64,000 bases of DNA from Microbacterium schleiferi (GCF_020781975.1 NZ_JAJGNI010000001.1:310001-374000); one strand, 5' to 3'. Positions 1 to 10,880 are shown, counted from the first letter of the stretch. The notes: generated by a model not told the origin, from the letters alone. Numbers and translations are program-made.

Positions 1-131
1 GCACTCCAGAGCGCAGTCGCCTGCGCCGTGAATGTCACGCCGCCGACGAGGGCGAGGGCCACGGCGCACGCCAGTGCCACCCCCGTGACGATGCGACGCC
101 GCGCCGATCGCGGCCGCTGGGACCGTGTCAT
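1..131 (-). CDS. N-terminus of an exported or membrane-anchored protein (partial)
   Basis: Only the first 43 codons are inside the window; the gene runs off the left edge. The reading frame opens with ATG at 131 and encodes a basic start (MTRSQRPRSARRR) followed by an Ala/Val/Leu-rich hydrophobic stretch and then TFTAQA, which looks like a signal peptide or a single N-terminal membrane anchor. It lies 46 nt downstream of fumC on the same strand and could be the last gene of that operon. The function cannot be told from this fragment. Confidence 0.55.
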   Translation of the reverse strand, partial: MTRSQRPRSARRRIVTGVALACAVALALVGGVTFTAQATALWS

Positions 132-177
132 GGGGTGATTATCGCCCGGCGCGCCGGTCCGGCGCATCCGCGGCAGC

Positions 178-1572
178 TCAGCCCGGGTGGGTCATTGACA
201 GCAGGTCGAGCTTCTCATCGAGCTGCTGGGGAGTCAGCTCACCGCGCTCGATGTAGCCCAGCGCAACGACGGCTTCGCGAATCGTGATCCCTTCGGCGAC
301 TGCGTGCTTGGCGATCTTGGCCGCGGCTTCGTAGCCGATCAGCTTGTTCAGGGGCGTCACGATCGACGGCGACATGCCGGCGAAGGCCGAGGCGCGCTCG
401 ACGTTGGCTTCCAGTCCCACGATCGTCTTGTCTGCAAGGACTCGAACCGTGTTCGAGAGCAGCCGGATCGATTCGAGCAGAGCGGTCCCCATGACCGGAA
501 TCGCGACGTTCAGTTCGAACGCGCCGGAGGCGCCTGCCCAGGCGATGGTCGCGTCATTGCCGATGATGCGCGCGCACACCATCAGGGTCGCCTCGGGAAC
601 AACGGGGTTCACCTTGCCGGGCATGATCGACGAGCCCGGCTGAAGGTCCGGGATCCGTAGTTCGGCAAGACCCGTGTTGGGGCCCGACCCCATCCACCGC
701 AGGTCGTTGTTGATCTTCGTGAGAGAGACCGCGATCGTCCGCAGAGCACCGGATGCCTCAACGAGCGCATCGCGGTTTGCCTGAGCCTCGAAGTGGTCCT
801 TGGCCTCGGTGATCGGCAGCTCGGTCTCAGCGACCAAGATCTCGAGGACCTTCTGGGGGAAACCGAGCGGAGTGTTGATTCCGGTCCCGACGGCGGTACC
901 GCCCAGGGGGACCTCGGCCACGTGGGGGATGACAGCCTGAACACGCTCGATGCCGAGGCGGATCTGGCGGGCGTAGCCGCCGAACTCCTGGCCGAGGGTG
1001 ACGGGGGTGGCGTCCATGAGGTGGGTCCTGCCGGACTTCACGACGCTCTTCCAGAGCTCAGCCTTCTCTTCGAGCGCTACCGCCAGGTGGTCGAGCGCCG
1101 GGATGAGGTCGTCGATCAGTTCCTGGGTGACCGCGACGTGCACCGACGTCGGAAAGACGTCGTTCGAGGACTGGGACGCGTTGACGTGGTCGTTCGGGTG
1201 CACCGTCTGGCCGAGGCTGTGCGTCGCGATGGTGGCGAGCACCTCGTTCATGTTCATGTTCGACGAGGTGCCGCTGCCGGTCTGGTACACATCGATCGGG
1301 AACTGGTCGGCGTGCGCCCCGCCGATGATCTCGTCGGCCGCCGCGGCAATGGCCTCTGCGATCTGGGCGTCGAGGGTGCCGAGGTCCCGGTTGGCCAGCG
1401 CCGCAGCCTTCTTGATGCGCGCCAGCGCCACGATCTGCGCGGGGTCGAGGGCATCACCCGAGATCGGGAAGTTCTCAACGGCCCGCTGGGTTTGCGCGGC
1501 GTACAGTGCGTTCTTGGGCACCCGCACCTCGCCCATCGTGTCGTGTTCGATGCGGTACTCGATGTCAGTCAC
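178..1572 (-). CDS. fumC: Class II fumarate hydratase
   Basis: Fumarase C, which interconverts fumarate and L-malate in the citric acid cycle, in the cytoplasm as a tetramer. The 464-residue length is normal for the family. Visible signatures are [10 protein letters not shown] near residue 98, SGRTHLMDA with the conserved His near 184, and the fumarase/aspartase signature [11 protein letters not shown] at about 313-323. The start is GTG at 1572, preceded by an AAGGA/GAGG ribosome binding site. It is the fifth gene of the leftward string that begins at xseA, 48 nt after the carbonic anhydrase gene, so it is probably co-transcribed with it. Confidence 0.97.
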   Translation of the reverse strand: MTDIEYRIEHDTMGEVRVPKNALYAAQTQRAVENFPISGDALDPAQIVALARIKKAAALANRDLGTLDAQIAEAIAAAADEIIGGAHADQFPIDVYQTGSGTSSNMNMNEVLATIATHSLGQTVHPNDHVNASQSSNDVFPTSVHVAVTQELIDDLIPALDHLAVALEEKAELWKSVVKSGRTHLMDATPVTLGQEFGGYARQIRLGIERVQAVIPHVAEVPLGGTAVGTGINTPLGFPQKVLEILVAETELPITEAKDHFEAQANRDALVEASGALRTIAVSLTKINNDLRWMGSGPNTGLAELRIPDLQPGSSIMPGKVNPVVPEATLMVCARIIGNDATIAWAGASGAFELNVAIPVMGTALLESIRLLSNTVRVLADKTIVGLEANVERASAFAGMSPSIVTPLNKLIGYEAAAKIAKHAVAEGITIREAVVALGYIERGELTPQQLDEKLDLLSMTHPG

Positions 1573-1620
1573 GTCCTCGTTCCTTCGCTTCAGGTGTGCT
1601 CGGGCAGCTGCCCGCAGTGA

Positions 1621-2256
1621 TCAGGGGTTCTCGGCGGCGCCCACGATGACATCGGGGATCGCCGTGCCCTCCGACAGCCGATAGTTCGCTCCGACGATCG
1701 CGAGGGTTCCGGCGGCGACGGCATCGCTGATGAGTTCGGAGGAGTGGAGGAGCTCGGCGACGGTGTCGCGCAGGTGCTCTCGGCCTACCTCTTCGGCGTC
1801 CACCGGTCCGCCGTCGGAAGAGCGGATGACGCGTCTGACCGCCGGGACGATGGGCGCGATCTGGCGCCAGATGTGCGGGGGAAGGGAGGGGGCATCCACG
1901 GTCGTTGACTCGATAGCCGCGGCTACGGCGCCGCATTCGTCATGTCCGAGCACGACGATGAGGGGGACTTCGAGCACCGCGACGGCGTATTCGAGGCTGC
2001 CCACAACAGAGTCGGAGATGACCTGTCCAGCGTTTCGCACGACGAACAGGTCGCCGAGGCCCTGGTCGAAGATGATCTCCGCCGCGAGGCGCGAGTCGGC
2101 ACAGCCGAAGAGCGCGGCACGGGGGCGTTGACCTCCGGCCAGCTCGTGACGACGCTCGACATCCTGCCGAGGGTGTGAGGGCTCGCCCGACACGAACCGT
2201 GCATTGCCGTCGCGCATGTCTCCCCAGACCTCGGCGGGAGTCGCGGTCTGCATCAT
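1621..2256 (-). CDS. Beta-class carbonic anhydrase
   Basis: Zinc enzyme that interconverts CO2 and bicarbonate in the cytoplasm. The 211-residue protein has the beta-class metal-site motifs CADSR (Cys52, Asp54, Arg56) and HDECGA (His105, Cys108), so the Cys-His-Cys zinc ligands and the Asp-Arg dyad are all present. Its start (ATG 2256, or ATG 2253) overlaps the stop of the upstream DUF4245 gene as ATGA, which points to translational coupling. Bicarbonate supply for carboxylations fits its central-metabolism neighbours. Confidence 0.95.
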   Translation of the reverse strand: MMQTATPAEVWGDMRDGNARFVSGEPSHPRQDVERRHELAGGQRPRAALFGCADSRLAAEIIFDQGLGDLFVVRNAGQVISDSVVGSLEYAVAVLEVPLIVVLGHDECGAVAAAIESTTVDAPSLPPHIWRQIAPIVPAVRRVIRSSDGGPVDAEEVGREHLRDTVAELLHSSELISDAVAAGTLAIVGANYRLSEGTAIPDVIVGAAENP

Positions 2257-2900
2257 GAGATCCCCTCTCGGGCAGCGATGATCTGATCTGCGAGCCCCTC
2301 AGCGACCACGCGCAGGGTGGCGGCATCCGTCGCGCCGTAGATGAGGATCGTGTCCGCTCCGGCTGTCGTGCTGAGGGCCGCTGAGATGTTGCCCGCGCGA
2401 GCCGGGTCGGGGATGTCGTACTCGGTCCATTCGACACCATCGATGACGATGGTTCCCGCCGAATCTGCCCCCGAGAGCTCGCGAGTCGGCCACGTTGCGT
2501 CTGCGCTGAAGCCCTGGGAAACCCGCACGAATCCGGCGTCCTCAGCCGGGACATACAGCACCGTCCACGTGCGCGGGTCGTCTCCCGCGACGGCGGCTGA
2601 GGTCACGAGCCAGGTCTCGGGAACGACAGGAACGATCACGGTCGAGCCGTCGAGGGTGAGTGAGACCTCCTCGGCGACGGCGGCGACGTCGATCGGCTCC
2701 GAGGCTGGTGGTTCGCCTCTCGGGACCGCGAAGATGACGATCGCAACGATTCCGAGCGTGATCACCAGGGCGGCAACCAGATTGCGAAACGTCTGGCTCG
2801 ACCGATACACGCGGGAAGACTCGGCCTTCCGGGCCGCCGTCTCCTCGGGCGTTTCGGGACGCCCGAGCTCGGCGACGATCCGGTCGCGCTGAGCCATCAT
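2253..2900 (-). CDS. DUF4245-type single-pass membrane protein
   Basis: A 215-residue protein with a cytoplasmic N-terminus ([22 protein letters not shown]), one transmembrane helix at about residues 47-65 ([19 protein letters not shown]), and a roughly 150-residue extracytoplasmic domain. The arrangement matches what I know as actinobacterial DUF4245, whose function is unknown. The upstream-extended reading frame to 2975 is rejected because xseB occupies it; the start ATG at 2900 overlaps the xseB stop as ATGA. The gene sits between xseB and a carbonic anhydrase gene, an arrangement that recurs in Actinobacteria in my recollection. Confidence 0.8.
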   Translation of the reverse strand: MMAQRDRIVAELGRPETPEETAARKAESSRVYRSSQTFRNLVAALVITLGIVAIVIFAVPRGEPPASEPIDVAAVAEEVSLTLDGSTVIVPVVPETWLVTSAAVAGDDPRTWTVLYVPAEDAGFVRVSQGFSADATWPTRELSGADSAGTIVIDGVEWTEYDIPDPARAGNISAALSTTAGADTILIYGATDAATLRVVAEGLADQIIAAREGIS

Positions 2901-3145
2901 GACTCGTCTCCGCTCGGGGACGACGTCGACGCCGCGCGCGCAGCATCCAGCCGCTCCTTCGCGCCGACGAGCCATTGCTCACATCGCGCTGCGAGTGCTT
3001 CGCCGCGCTCCCACAGTCGCAGCGACTCCTCGAGGGTCGGTGCGCCCTGCTCCAGCGCTGCGACGACCCGAACCAGCTCGTCGCGAGCCTGTTCGAACGA
3101 CAGGTCGTCGACATCCCCCGGTGCATGCGGGTTGGCGGCGGTCAT
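2897..3145 (-). CDS. xseB: Exodeoxyribonuclease VII small subunit
   Basis: XseB binds several-fold to XseA to form exonuclease VII, which degrades single-stranded DNA to oligonucleotides. The 82-residue protein shows the family pattern [20 protein letters not shown], then [22 protein letters not shown], which is nearly the whole domain. ATG at 3145 is preferred over ATG at 3154 because AGGA lies 8 nt upstream of it. The gene begins 10 nt after the xseA stop and ends in an ATGA overlap with the DUF4245 gene. Confidence 0.95.
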   Translation of the reverse strand: MTAANPHAPGDVDDLSFEQARDELVRVVAALEQGAPTLEESLRLWERGEALAARCEQWLVGAKERLDAARAASTSSPSGDES

Positions 3146-3155
3146 GATCTCCATC

Positions 3156-4451
3156 CTAGAGCGGCACGTCGGGGGTGCTGCTCTCCTCGACCTCGCCTGC
3201 AGAACGGGCCCCGAACGAGCCACGCCCCACTGTGACGGTGACGTCGGTACCGGCGGGCGCCTGCTCGGCATCTCGCACGATGACCCCACCCGCGACGTGC
3301 GCGATGGCGTAGCCGCGGGCAAGAGTCGAGGCGGGGGAGAGGGCTCGCACCGCTGCTCGCAACTCCGCGGTCTTCCCGGCCTGCGCCGCCACGGCACGCT
3401 CGGCGTGGTCCCGCCCTCGCGCCACGAGAAGCTCGATGTGCTGCGCTCGCTGGGCCACGGCGTTCTCGGGATTGCGCAGCACGGGGCGTGAGCGCAGCTG
3501 CTCGAGCTGCGTGATGTCATGAGCCAGCCGCTGTGTCACCCGGGTCCGGGCGCGGCTGCGCAACTGGGACACGAGCGCCCGCTGCTCGGCGACGTCGGGG
3601 ACCACGCGCTTGGCGGCATCCGTCGGCGTGGATGCTCGAAGATCTGCCACGTCGTCGAGGATCGGATGGTCGTTCTCGTGCCCGATCGCGCTGACCACGG
3701 GGGTGGATGCCGCGGCGACCGCACGAACGAGGCGCTCGTCACTGAACCCCAGCAGCGTCTGCGGGTCACCCCCGCCGCGAGCGATGATGATCACATCCAC
3801 CTCGGGGTCGGCGTCCAGGGTCTTCAGCGCCGCGATCGTCTCGGGCACGCAGCGATCCCCCTGCACCGCCGCGTACCGCGTGCGAAACCGCACGCGCGGC
3901 CAGCGCAGTTCGGCGTTGCGATGCACATCCTTCTCGGCATCCGAGTTCTCGCCCGTGATCAGGCCGATGAGGTGCGGGAGGAAGGGGAGCGGCTTCTTGC
4001 GCGAGGGGTCGAACAGTCCTTCGCCACGCAGCTGGACCCGGAGCCGCTCGAGCCGCTCCAACTGGTCGCCGAGCCCCACGTGCCGCATCGCCGAAACGGC
4101 GAAGCTGAAGTCGCCGGTTCGTGTGAAGTAGTCGGCCTTGACGCACGCGACGACGCGATCGCCGACGGCGAGGTCGGCGGGGAGGCGTTGGCGCGTGCTC
4201 GACCAGATCCTGATCGAGATCGTCGCGTCAGTTGTCAGGTCCTTCATCCGCCCGAAAACGTTGCCGCCGCGAAGGTTCCACGACGTGATCTCTCCCTCGA
4301 CCCACACGGAACCCCACGTTTCGACGAAGCCGCGGATCGTGTCGCCGAGGCGGGCCACCGAGGTCGGCGAGTGAGCGTTCGAGTCCCGAGGGTGGACCGA
4401 ATCAGGGGGTGGGGCCTGCCCCGGGACGGGTTCGGGCTGAAACGTCGTCAT
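3156..4451 (-). CDS. xseA: Exodeoxyribonuclease VII large subunit
   Basis: Catalytic subunit of exonuclease VII. The 431-residue protein has an N-terminal OB-fold (about residues 35-125, with [14 protein letters not shown]) and the conserved core [19 protein letters not shown] followed by [27 protein letters not shown], characteristic of XseA. A long C-terminal helical region precedes the end. The start was set at ATG 4451 (MTTFQPEP...), since the further upstream in-frame sequence lies inside ispH. It is divergent from ispH with only 55 bp between the starts, so both promoters share that gap. Confidence 0.96.
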   Translation of the reverse strand: MTTFQPEPVPGQAPPPDSVHPRDSNAHSPTSVARLGDTIRGFVETWGSVWVEGEITSWNLRGGNVFGRMKDLTTDATISIRIWSSTRQRLPADLAVGDRVVACVKADYFTRTGDFSFAVSAMRHVGLGDQLERLERLRVQLRGEGLFDPSRKKPLPFLPHLIGLITGENSDAEKDVHRNAELRWPRVRFRTRYAAVQGDRCVPETIAALKTLDADPEVDVIIIARGGGDPQTLLGFSDERLVRAVAAASTPVVSAIGHENDHPILDDVADLRASTPTDAAKRVVPDVAEQRALVSQLRSRARTRVTQRLAHDITQLEQLRSRPVLRNPENAVAQRAQHIELLVARGRDHAERAVAAQAGKTAELRAAVRALSPASTLARGYAIAHVAGGVIVRDAEQAPAGTDVTVTVGRGSFGARSAGEVEESSTPDVPL

Positions 4452-4493
4452 GATCCCTTTCGGCTCGCCCGGCCCGCGCTCAGGACGCCCCCG

Positions 4494-4499
4494 TAGAAT
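4494..4499 (+). promoter_or_regulatory. -10 box TAGAAT of ispH, leaderless type
   Basis: TAGAAT ends 7 nt before the ispH ATG (4507), so transcription should begin at or next to the start codon. No Shine-Dalgarno sequence is present. It lies in the 55-bp divergent gap shared with xseA. Confidence 0.6.
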
Positions 4500-4506
4500 C
4501 GGACCG

Positions 4507-5553
4507 ATGAGCACTCCCGCGGTACACATGCCCATGCCCCGCGTTCCGCGGCGCCGTGAGCGCCTCCAGGATATCCCGGTCGACCGACCCAAGCGGGTGC
4601 TGCTCGCTGCGCCCCGGGGATACTGCGCGGGGGTCGATCGAGCCGTCATCGCGGTCGAGAAGGCGCTCGAGCGATTCGGTGCCCCCGTCTACGTCCGCAA
4701 GCAGATCGTTCACAACATCCACGTCGTGACCGAGCTGGAGCAGAAGGGCGCGATCTTCGTCGACGAGGTCGACGAAGTTCCCGAGGGCGCGCACGTCGTC
4801 TTCAGCGCGCACGGTGTGTCACCGGCTGTCGTGCAGTCGGCAGCCGATCGGCAGCTCCAGGCAATCGATGCGACCTGCCCACTGGTGACGAAGGTTCACC
4901 GCGAAGCAGTGCGCTTTGCCCGCGACGAGTTCGAGATCCTCTTGATCGGTCACCTCGGTCACGAAGAGGTCGAGGGCACGGCGGGTGAGGCGCCGGAGCA
5001 CATCACGATCGTCAACTCGCCCGAAGAGGCCGACACCGTTCAGGTGCGGGATCCGTCCCGCGTGGTCTGGCTCTCGCAGACGACGCTCTCGGTGGACGAA
5101 ACGATGGAAACCGTCAGGCGGTTGCGCGAGCGGTTCCCCGAGCTGCAGGATCCGCCCTCCGACGACATCTGCTACGCGACCCAGAACCGCCAGGTAGCCA
5201 TCAAGAAGGTCGCCCAAGGTGCTGACCTGGTGATCGTCGTCGGCTCGGCCAACTCGTCCAACAGCGTGCGGCTCGTCGAGGTCGCGCTCGAGTACGGCGC
5301 GAAGGCTGCGTATCGCGTCGATTACGCTGACGAGATTCGGCAGGAATGGCTCGATGGCGTTGCCAGCGTCGGTGTCACCAGTGGCGCCTCAGTCCCCGAG
5401 GTGCTGGTTCAGCAGGTGCTCGAGGACCTTGCGGCGGCCGGCTATCGCGACGTCGAAGAGGTGCGCACAGCCGAGGAGGACCTGATGTTCTCGCTTCCCA
5501 AGGAACTGCGGCAGAGCACAAGCGAACACCGGGGCGGGCGCGTGCGCGCATGA
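4507..5553 (+). CDS. ispH: 4-hydroxy-3-methylbut-2-enyl diphosphate reductase
   Basis: Last enzyme of the MEP isoprenoid pathway, reducing HMBPP to IPP and DMAPP with an iron-sulfur cluster. The 348-residue protein has the three cluster cysteines in their family contexts: [13 protein letters not shown] (Cys40), [11 protein letters not shown] (Cys124) and ICYATQNRQ (Cys222). The substrate-binding stretch [14 protein letters not shown] is intact. An upstream in-frame extension to 4450 is rejected in favour of ATG 4507, which sits 7 nt after a TAGAAT -10 box. It ends in an ATGA overlap with the next membrane-protein gene. Confidence 0.97.
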   Translation: MSTPAVHMPMPRVPRRRERLQDIPVDRPKRVLLAAPRGYCAGVDRAVIAVEKALERFGAPVYVRKQIVHNIHVVTELEQKGAIFVDEVDEVPEGAHVVFSAHGVSPAVVQSAADRQLQAIDATCPLVTKVHREAVRFARDEFEILLIGHLGHEEVEGTAGEAPEHITIVNSPEEADTVQVRDPSRVVWLSQTTLSVDETMETVRRLRERFPELQDPPSDDICYATQNRQVAIKKVAQGADLVIVVGSANSSNSVRLVEVALEYGAKAAYRVDYADEIRQEWLDGVASVGVTSGASVPEVLVQQVLEDLAAAGYRDVEEVRTAEEDLMFSLPKELRQSTSEHRGGRVRA

Positions 5554-6104
5554 GCGACGAAGACCGGCCCGAGCCGAAGTACGGCGTCTATGCGACGCCG
5601 GAAGAGCAGCGGGCGCGCATCCAGAAGCCCGACGCGACATGGGCTCTCGAGACCGGCGAGTCGGTGACGGATGCCGCGGCGTCGGCATCCGTGGGCAACG
5701 ACGGCACGCCCCGCAGTGCCGTCGACCCTGCACGATCGAAGGCAATCGACCGCATCGTCACCTTCGCCCTGCTCGCCTACGCGTTGGTCAACGTCGCTGT
5801 CGCTGCTCTCGCGCTCGTGGATTTCTCGCAGTACGCCGCAACGGTCTTCGAGGTGATGGGGATCCCCGGCGAGTTCACGAACCTGGGCGGCGGACAGACG
5901 TGGGGTGCTGCAGCTGCGGTCGCCCTGATCATCGGATACCTCATCACCGCATGGTTCTCGGTGCGGCGGACCATGGCCGGTAAGATCGCGTGGTGGGTGC
6001 CGCTGGTCGGCGCCGTCGTGACTCATGTGGTCGTCGGCGCGCTCGCGATCGTCCCGCTGATGTCAGACCCCGCCTTCGCCGCGTACCTGACCTCGATCTC
6101 TTGA
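5550..6104 (+). CDS. Small integral membrane protein, DUF6264-like
   Basis: A 184-residue protein. The first 70 residues are hydrophilic ([14 protein letters not shown], then an Ala/Ser-rich linker). They are followed by three or four transmembrane helices ([63 protein letters not shown]). The short [11 protein letters not shown] segment lies between the first two. Its start codon overlaps the ispH stop as ATGA, so it is translationally coupled to ispH. I believe the family is called DUF6264 in Microbacteriaceae, but that name is from memory; the function is unknown. Confidence 0.75.
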   Translation: MSDEDRPEPKYGVYATPEEQRARIQKPDATWALETGESVTDAAASASVGNDGTPRSAVDPARSKAIDRIVTFALLAYALVNVAVAALALVDFSQYAATVFEVMGIPGEFTNLGGGQTWGAAAAVALIIGYLITAWFSVRRTMAGKIAWWVPLVGAVVTHVVVGALAIVPLMSDPAFAAYLTSIS

Positions 6105-6109
6105 GATCA

Positions 6110-6140
6110 GGCACGCGGGTCGGCTGACTGAGTGCGTGCC
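6110..6140. terminator. Hairpin between convergent genes
   Basis: GGCACGC (6110-6116) pairs with GCGTGCC (6134-6140) in the 44-bp gap between the convergent DUF6264-like and aldolase genes. There is no clear T-tract, so it would be an I-shaped, possibly bidirectional terminator. A second small dyad, GATCTC-TT-GAGATC, spans the upstream stop codon. Confidence 0.4.
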
Positions 6141-6148
6141 GTTGTGTC

Positions 6149-7180
<1,032 letters not shown>

Positions 7181-7353
7181 GAGTGCGCTCCTTGTCGGTG
7201 GGGATTCACCTCGGTGGGGGTTCACCGTCACTCTAGCGAAGCGGGCTCGCGCTCACCGAGACAGCGAGCCGTGAGATTGACCGGCGCAGCGGCTAACGTG
7301 CAACCCGAACATGAAGGTTCTGCCATGTCGGCCTTTATCGACGGCTGTGCACG

Positions 7354-7359
7354 TATGGT
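7354..7359 (+). promoter_or_regulatory. -10 box TATGGT, leaderless type
   Basis: TATGGT lies 7 nt before ATG 7367. It decides the start against ATG 7325 (GAAGG 7 nt upstream): 7367 matches the N-terminus of the paralogue at 20059. Confidence 0.5.
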
Positions 7360-7366
7360 TGCGCAC

Positions 7367-7696
7367 ATGGGAACTGTTTACTACGGAGGATCGGCGACCC
7401 CGATCTACATCGATGACCTCGCGCTTGCGCATCTCAAAGTGGTGATCGCCACGAAGCTGCGCCGCGGCGAGAGTTTCACGGTGTCGTGGCAGCACCCAGA
7501 GGACCAGGAACCCGGCCGCACCACCCTGTGGCTGCATCCGTCGATACCACTCCGTTTCGTCTTCGATGAGCCGGAATCGCCGCAGTTGAGCCGCGAATGG
7601 ATCGAGGACCTCGCCAACTCGGCGAACTCATCCGGGGGGATACTGCTCGTCTCGCAACACTTCGATGCAACGACGGCGCCCGTGGCGCGACCGTAG
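7367..7696 (+). CDS. Small YGG-type protein (DUF7882-like), copy 1
   Basis: A 109-residue soluble protein of unknown function beginning MGTVYYGGS. It is a clear paralogue of the product of 20059-20394: both share LAHL-VVI-TKLRR-E-F, then GRTT-W-HP and a Trp-Glu-LA-ANS-G stretch near the C-terminus. I recall this family as DUF7882 in Microbacteriaceae, sometimes misannotated as a DNA ligase; no ligase motif is visible here. It stands alone here, whereas the second copy has an overlapping partner gene. An alternative start at ATG 7325 would add 14 residues. Confidence 0.75.
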   Translation: MGTVYYGGSATPIYIDDLALAHLKVVIATKLRRGESFTVSWQHPEDQEPGRTTLWLHPSIPLRFVFDEPESPQLSREWIEDLANSANSSGGILLVSQHFDATTAPVARP

Positions 7697-7757
7697 CCGC
7701 GTGCAGCGGCGGTGCGCAGGATCTGTCAAGGGGAGTGCTCGCCGGAACATGAGGCCC

Positions 7758-7763
7758 TACCGT
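7758..7763 (+). promoter_or_regulatory. -10 box TACCGT, leaderless type
   Basis: TACCGT ends 7 nt before ATG 7771 of the small membrane protein gene, and no Shine-Dalgarno sequence is seen. Confidence 0.45.
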
Positions 7764-7770
7764 CCGGACG

Positions 7771-8124
7771 ATGACTGATCCGACTGAGTACGATCCGACC
7801 AGTATGCGCAACCAGCCCGCTATGCGTCAGGGTGGTGAGAAACGGTGGTTGATCGCCGGCGGCATCCTGCTGATCGTTGCGGGCACCATCTTCGCCTTTC
7901 TCATGCCGCTGCAGTTCGCATCGGCGGGCATGGCGCTCTCACTCCTCGTCGCCGGTTACCTCGCGATGATCCTGAGCGCCATCTTCATCCAGTCGGCGCG
8001 CGCAAAGAGCATGACGTTGGCGTGGCTGATGGCTGCAATGGGAATTTCCGCGGTCATCGGACTTGTCGTGGTCATCGCGCTCGAGTGGGCCGCCGGGGCA
8101 TCGAGCGGACACAGCGGCGTCTGA
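7771..8124 (+). CDS. Small three-helix membrane protein
   Basis: A 117-residue protein with a polar N-terminus of about 26 residues and three hydrophobic helices (LIAGGILLIVAGTIFAFLMPL; GMALSLLVAGYLAMILSAIFI; LAWLMAAMGISAVIGLVVVIAL) separated by the basic loop QSARAKS. It ends in a short Ser/Gly tail. No family could be named. It lies alone between the YGG protein gene and glpX, with its own putative leaderless promoter. Confidence 0.7.
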   Translation: MTDPTEYDPTSMRNQPAMRQGGEKRWLIAGGILLIVAGTIFAFLMPLQFASAGMALSLLVAGYLAMILSAIFIQSARAKSMTLAWLMAAMGISAVIGLVVVIALEWAAGASSGHSGV

Positions 8125-8211
8125 GACACCGCGCTTTCGGGCCTGGCAAGAACCGCAATTCTTACCCCGAACCCGATGACGTAACCCCACGGTCGCGGGC
8201 GCGGCTGTGGC

Positions 8212-8217
8212 TAGGGT
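8212..8217 (+). promoter_or_regulatory. -10 box TAGGGT of glpX, leaderless type
   Basis: TAGGGT ends 6 nt before ATG 8224 of the FBPase gene. Confidence 0.5.
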
Positions 8218-8223
8218 GAGAGC

Positions 8224-9213
8224 ATGGTGAGCCTGACCGCAGACATGAGCCCGTTGCATCCCGACCGGAACCTGGCGCTCGAGCTGGTCCGTGCGACCGA
8301 GGCTGCGGCGATCCGGTCGGTGCCTTTCATCGGCCGCGGTGCCAAAGAGGCTGCCGATGGGGCAGCGGTCGACGCCATGCGCGCGTTCCTCACGACAGTG
8401 AGTTTCGACGGCACCATCGTCATCGGCGAGGGCGAAAAGGATGACGCCCCCATGCTCTTCAACGGTGAGAGTGTCGGCAACGGTCGCGGGCCGAAGTGCG
8501 ACGTCGCGGTCGACCCGATCGACGGCACATCGCTGACGGCCGAGGGCCGCAATAACGCGCTCTCCGTCCTTGCCGTTTCAGATCACGGCACGATGCTCGA
8601 CGCCTCGTCGGTGTTCTACATGGACAAGCTGGTGACCGGGCCCGCCGGTGTCGGCGTGGTCGACATCCGCCTCCCGATCGGCGAAAACATCCGGCTGTTG
8701 GCAAAGGCGCTCGGCAAACCGGTGGATGAGATCGTCGTCTCGGTCCTCAACCGGCCGCGACACGACAAGCTCATCGCACAGATCCGGGAGGCCGGGGCCG
8801 GCACACGCCTCATGAGCGACGGTGACGTCGCGGGGGGAATCAACGCGGCCCGTCACAACGCGCGAACCGACATGTGCGTGGGTATCGGAGGCAGCCCCGA
8901 GGGGATCGTTACGGCATGCGCGATCAAGGCCCTCGGCGGACACATCCAGGGACGGCTCTGGCCCCGCAATGACGACGAGGCGCAGCGCGCCACCGACGCG
9001 GGCCTGAAGGTCGACGGGCACATCTATGAGGCCGACGACATGGTCCAGGGCAACAACACGATCTTCGTTGCTACCGGAGTGACCAACGGCGAGCTCGTTG
9101 CCGGGGTTCGGCGTGAGGGCGGGTACGTCTACACGGAGAGTGTCGTTCTTCGCGGAGCTTCGGGGACCCTGCGTCGGATTTCGTCCGAGCACCTCGTATC
9201 GAAGTGGCTGTGA
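8224..9213 (+). CDS. glpX: Class II fructose-1,6-bisphosphatase
   Basis: GlpX-type FBPase, which removes the 1-phosphate of fructose-1,6-bisphosphate in gluconeogenesis. The 329-residue length is normal for the family. It has the lithium-sensitive phosphatase metal motif VAVDPIDGTSLTAEG near residue 97, the upstream IGEGEKDDAPM acidic segment, and the GlpX-specific SDGDVAGGINAA and GIGGSPEGIVTACA stretches. Actinobacteria usually rely on this class as their only FBPase. It is monocistronic and is followed by a small membrane-protein gene. Confidence 0.96.
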   Translation: MVSLTADMSPLHPDRNLALELVRATEAAAIRSVPFIGRGAKEAADGAAVDAMRAFLTTVSFDGTIVIGEGEKDDAPMLFNGESVGNGRGPKCDVAVDPIDGTSLTAEGRNNALSVLAVSDHGTMLDASSVFYMDKLVTGPAGVGVVDIRLPIGENIRLLAKALGKPVDEIVVSVLNRPRHDKLIAQIREAGAGTRLMSDGDVAGGINAARHNARTDMCVGIGGSPEGIVTACAIKALGGHIQGRLWPRNDDEAQRATDAGLKVDGHIYEADDMVQGNNTIFVATGVTNGELVAGVRREGGYVYTESVVLRGASGTLRRISSEHLVSKWL

Positions 9214-9331
9214 GCAGGTGACTTCCTCGTCGGCCTGATGGGCTGGCGCTGCTCTCGGGCGCGGTGCGGCCGCCTCCGCGCGGGCCTCTGGCAGAATCAG
9301 AGGAGTCCGAACGGAAGCGAGGAGTGACGCC

Positions 9332-9556
9332 ATGTCGACACCGCCGAGCGAAGACCGCAATCCCCGAACGGGCCCGCACACCGGTGCTCAGGCCGTGATC
9401 GCGGACGCCAGCGATCCGGCACGCCGACCTGACGTCTTCTTTCGGGTGCGTCGCCCCGAAGGGCATCAACCGTCGGTGTGGTGGTCGATCGGAGCGTTCA
9501 TTTTGGTGTCGGGAACGGTTGTCGCCCTGCTGAGCCTCATTCCCGGCGGTGCGTAG
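9332..9556 (+). CDS. Small single-pass membrane protein
   Basis: A 74-residue protein with about 48 polar residues (Pro/Arg-rich, with DVFFRVRRPEGH), one C-terminal transmembrane helix (SIGAFILVSGTVVALLSLI) and the tail PGGA. GAGGAG lies 7 nt before ATG 9332, a good ribosome binding site. Its last 20 bp overlap the end of rmuC on the other strand. The family was not recognised. Confidence 0.65.
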   Translation: MSTPPSEDRNPRTGPHTGAQAVIADASDPARRPDVFFRVRRPEGHQPSVWWSIGAFILVSGTVVALLSLIPGGA

Positions 9557-10880
9557 GCGCCTGAACGCGCCCCCTGACCTCACCGAGATCTGCCGTTATG
9601 CGAGTTGACGGCTCGTTATCGGTGATCCCCGAAGCTCGACTTCCGTCGTGTTCTGACCCGGGTTCCAGAAGTTCGATCGCCGTCAGGTGCCGGGGAGCCG
9701 ACTCGATCGCGGCCGGGCCGGTGACGGCATCCAGCTTCGTGTCATCGATCCCGGGGAACTTCCTTGCCGTCACGAGCACCCGAGACTCGAGAGTTCCCGC
9801 GAAGCGGTTGAAGGACTCGACGGTCCGTTCGATCGACCGGCGCAGGTCGTTGGCGTGCGATGCGAGGCCGCCGAGCCGCGTGAACAGTTCATTGCCGAGA
9901 TCGAACAGGCGCCGGGCATCCGCGGTGACGTCCTGCTGCGTCCAGGTGTAGGCGACGGTCTTGAGCACCGCCCACAGATTGACCGGTGACGCTAGCGCGA
10001 CGCGTCGTCCGAAGGCGTAATCCAGCAGCGTGGGGTCGGCATCGAGTGCCGTCGACAGAAGTGACTCGCTCGGCACGAAGCAGATCACGAACTCGGGGCT
10101 CGACGTCAAGCCGGCCCAGTACGTCTTTTTGGCGAGGGCGTCGACGTGCGCGCGTATGGCCTTCACGTGCTTGTCCATGAGAGCACGGCGGGATGCGGCT
10201 TCGGCGCCGACTGCGGTCTCGGGGACTGCTGCCGCCTCCAGATACGCGTCAAGGGGCACCTTGGCGTCGACGGCGATGGCCTTGTCTCCGGGCAGGCGAA
10301 TGATCATGTCGGGGCGGCCGGCTCCGGCATCCGTCTCGATCGTCGACTGGATGTCGAAATCGACATGCCGCGTGAGCCCGGCAGCCTCGACGACCCGGCG
10401 CAGCTGCGTCTCGCCCCACACGCCGCGCGTGCTGCCGGAGCGGAGGGCGCTGGCGAGGCTCTCGGTCGTGGCACGCAGGGCCTCGTCGGACTGCTGCGCT
10501 CGCCGCAGCTGCTCGGCGATCGTGCCGTACTGGTTCTGCCGTTCGCGCTCGAGTTCGGCGACCGTCATCTGCATCGACTGCAGCGTCTCGCGCACCGGCT
10601 CGAGGGCGCGGAGCACCGATTGCTCGCGTCTCTCGCGTTCCTCGCGAGCTGCCTGATCAGAGCGGGTCTGGGCGACGAGGTCGCGGTACCACTCCTTCTG
10701 CTGGGCGAGCTGCGCGAGGGTCGCCTCGTGTGCGGCGGTGGTTGCGGCAAGCTGCTCGCGCACGCCTGCCAGCTGAGACATCGATCGCGCCCGCGCCCCC
10801 GCCGCACCGAACGCCCAGCCCGCGATGAGGCCTGCCACGAGGCTCCCGAGGATGATTCCCGACACCAGTAATGCGTCCAT
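9537..10880 (-). CDS. rmuC: DNA recombination protein RmuC
   Basis: RmuC-family protein, thought to limit inversions at short inverted repeats. The 447 residues comprise an N-terminal membrane anchor (residues 5-27), a long coiled coil (about 35-145), and the conserved nuclease-like RmuC domain with GVWGETQLRRVVEAAGL, RPDMIIRLPGDKAIAVDAKVPL and VICFVPSESLLSTAL. The AVDAKVP motif corresponds to the predicted PD-(D/E)XK-like core. Its 3' end overlaps the convergent small membrane-protein gene by 20 bp. In Actinobacteria it often sits beside ychF, as it nearly does here. Confidence 0.94.
   Translation of the reverse strand: MDALLVSGIILGSLVAGLIAGWAFGAAGARARSMSQLAGVREQLAATTAAHEATLAQLAQQKEWYRDLVAQTRSDQAAREERERREQSVLRALEPVRETLQSMQMTVAELERERQNQYGTIAEQLRRAQQSDEALRATTESLASALRSGSTRGVWGETQLRRVVEAAGLTRHVDFDIQSTIETDAGAGRPDMIIRLPGDKAIAVDAKVPLDAYLEAAAVPETAVGAEAASRRALMDKHVKAIRAHVDALAKKTYWAGLTSSPEFVICFVPSESLLSTALDADPTLLDYAFGRRVALASPVNLWAVLKTVAYTWTQQDVTADARRLFDLGNELFTRLGGLASHANDLRRSIERTVESFNRFAGTLESRVLVTARKFPGIDDTKLDAVTGPAAIESAPRHLTAIELLEPGSEHDGSRASGITDNEPSTRITADLGEVRGRVQAPTHRRE

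Noticed and set aside
7325..7696. Start at ATG 7325 for the first YGG protein
   Set aside because: Although GAAGG lies upstream, the paralogue begins at MG-x-x-x-Y and a TATGGT box sits 7 nt before ATG 7367. Kept only as an alternative.
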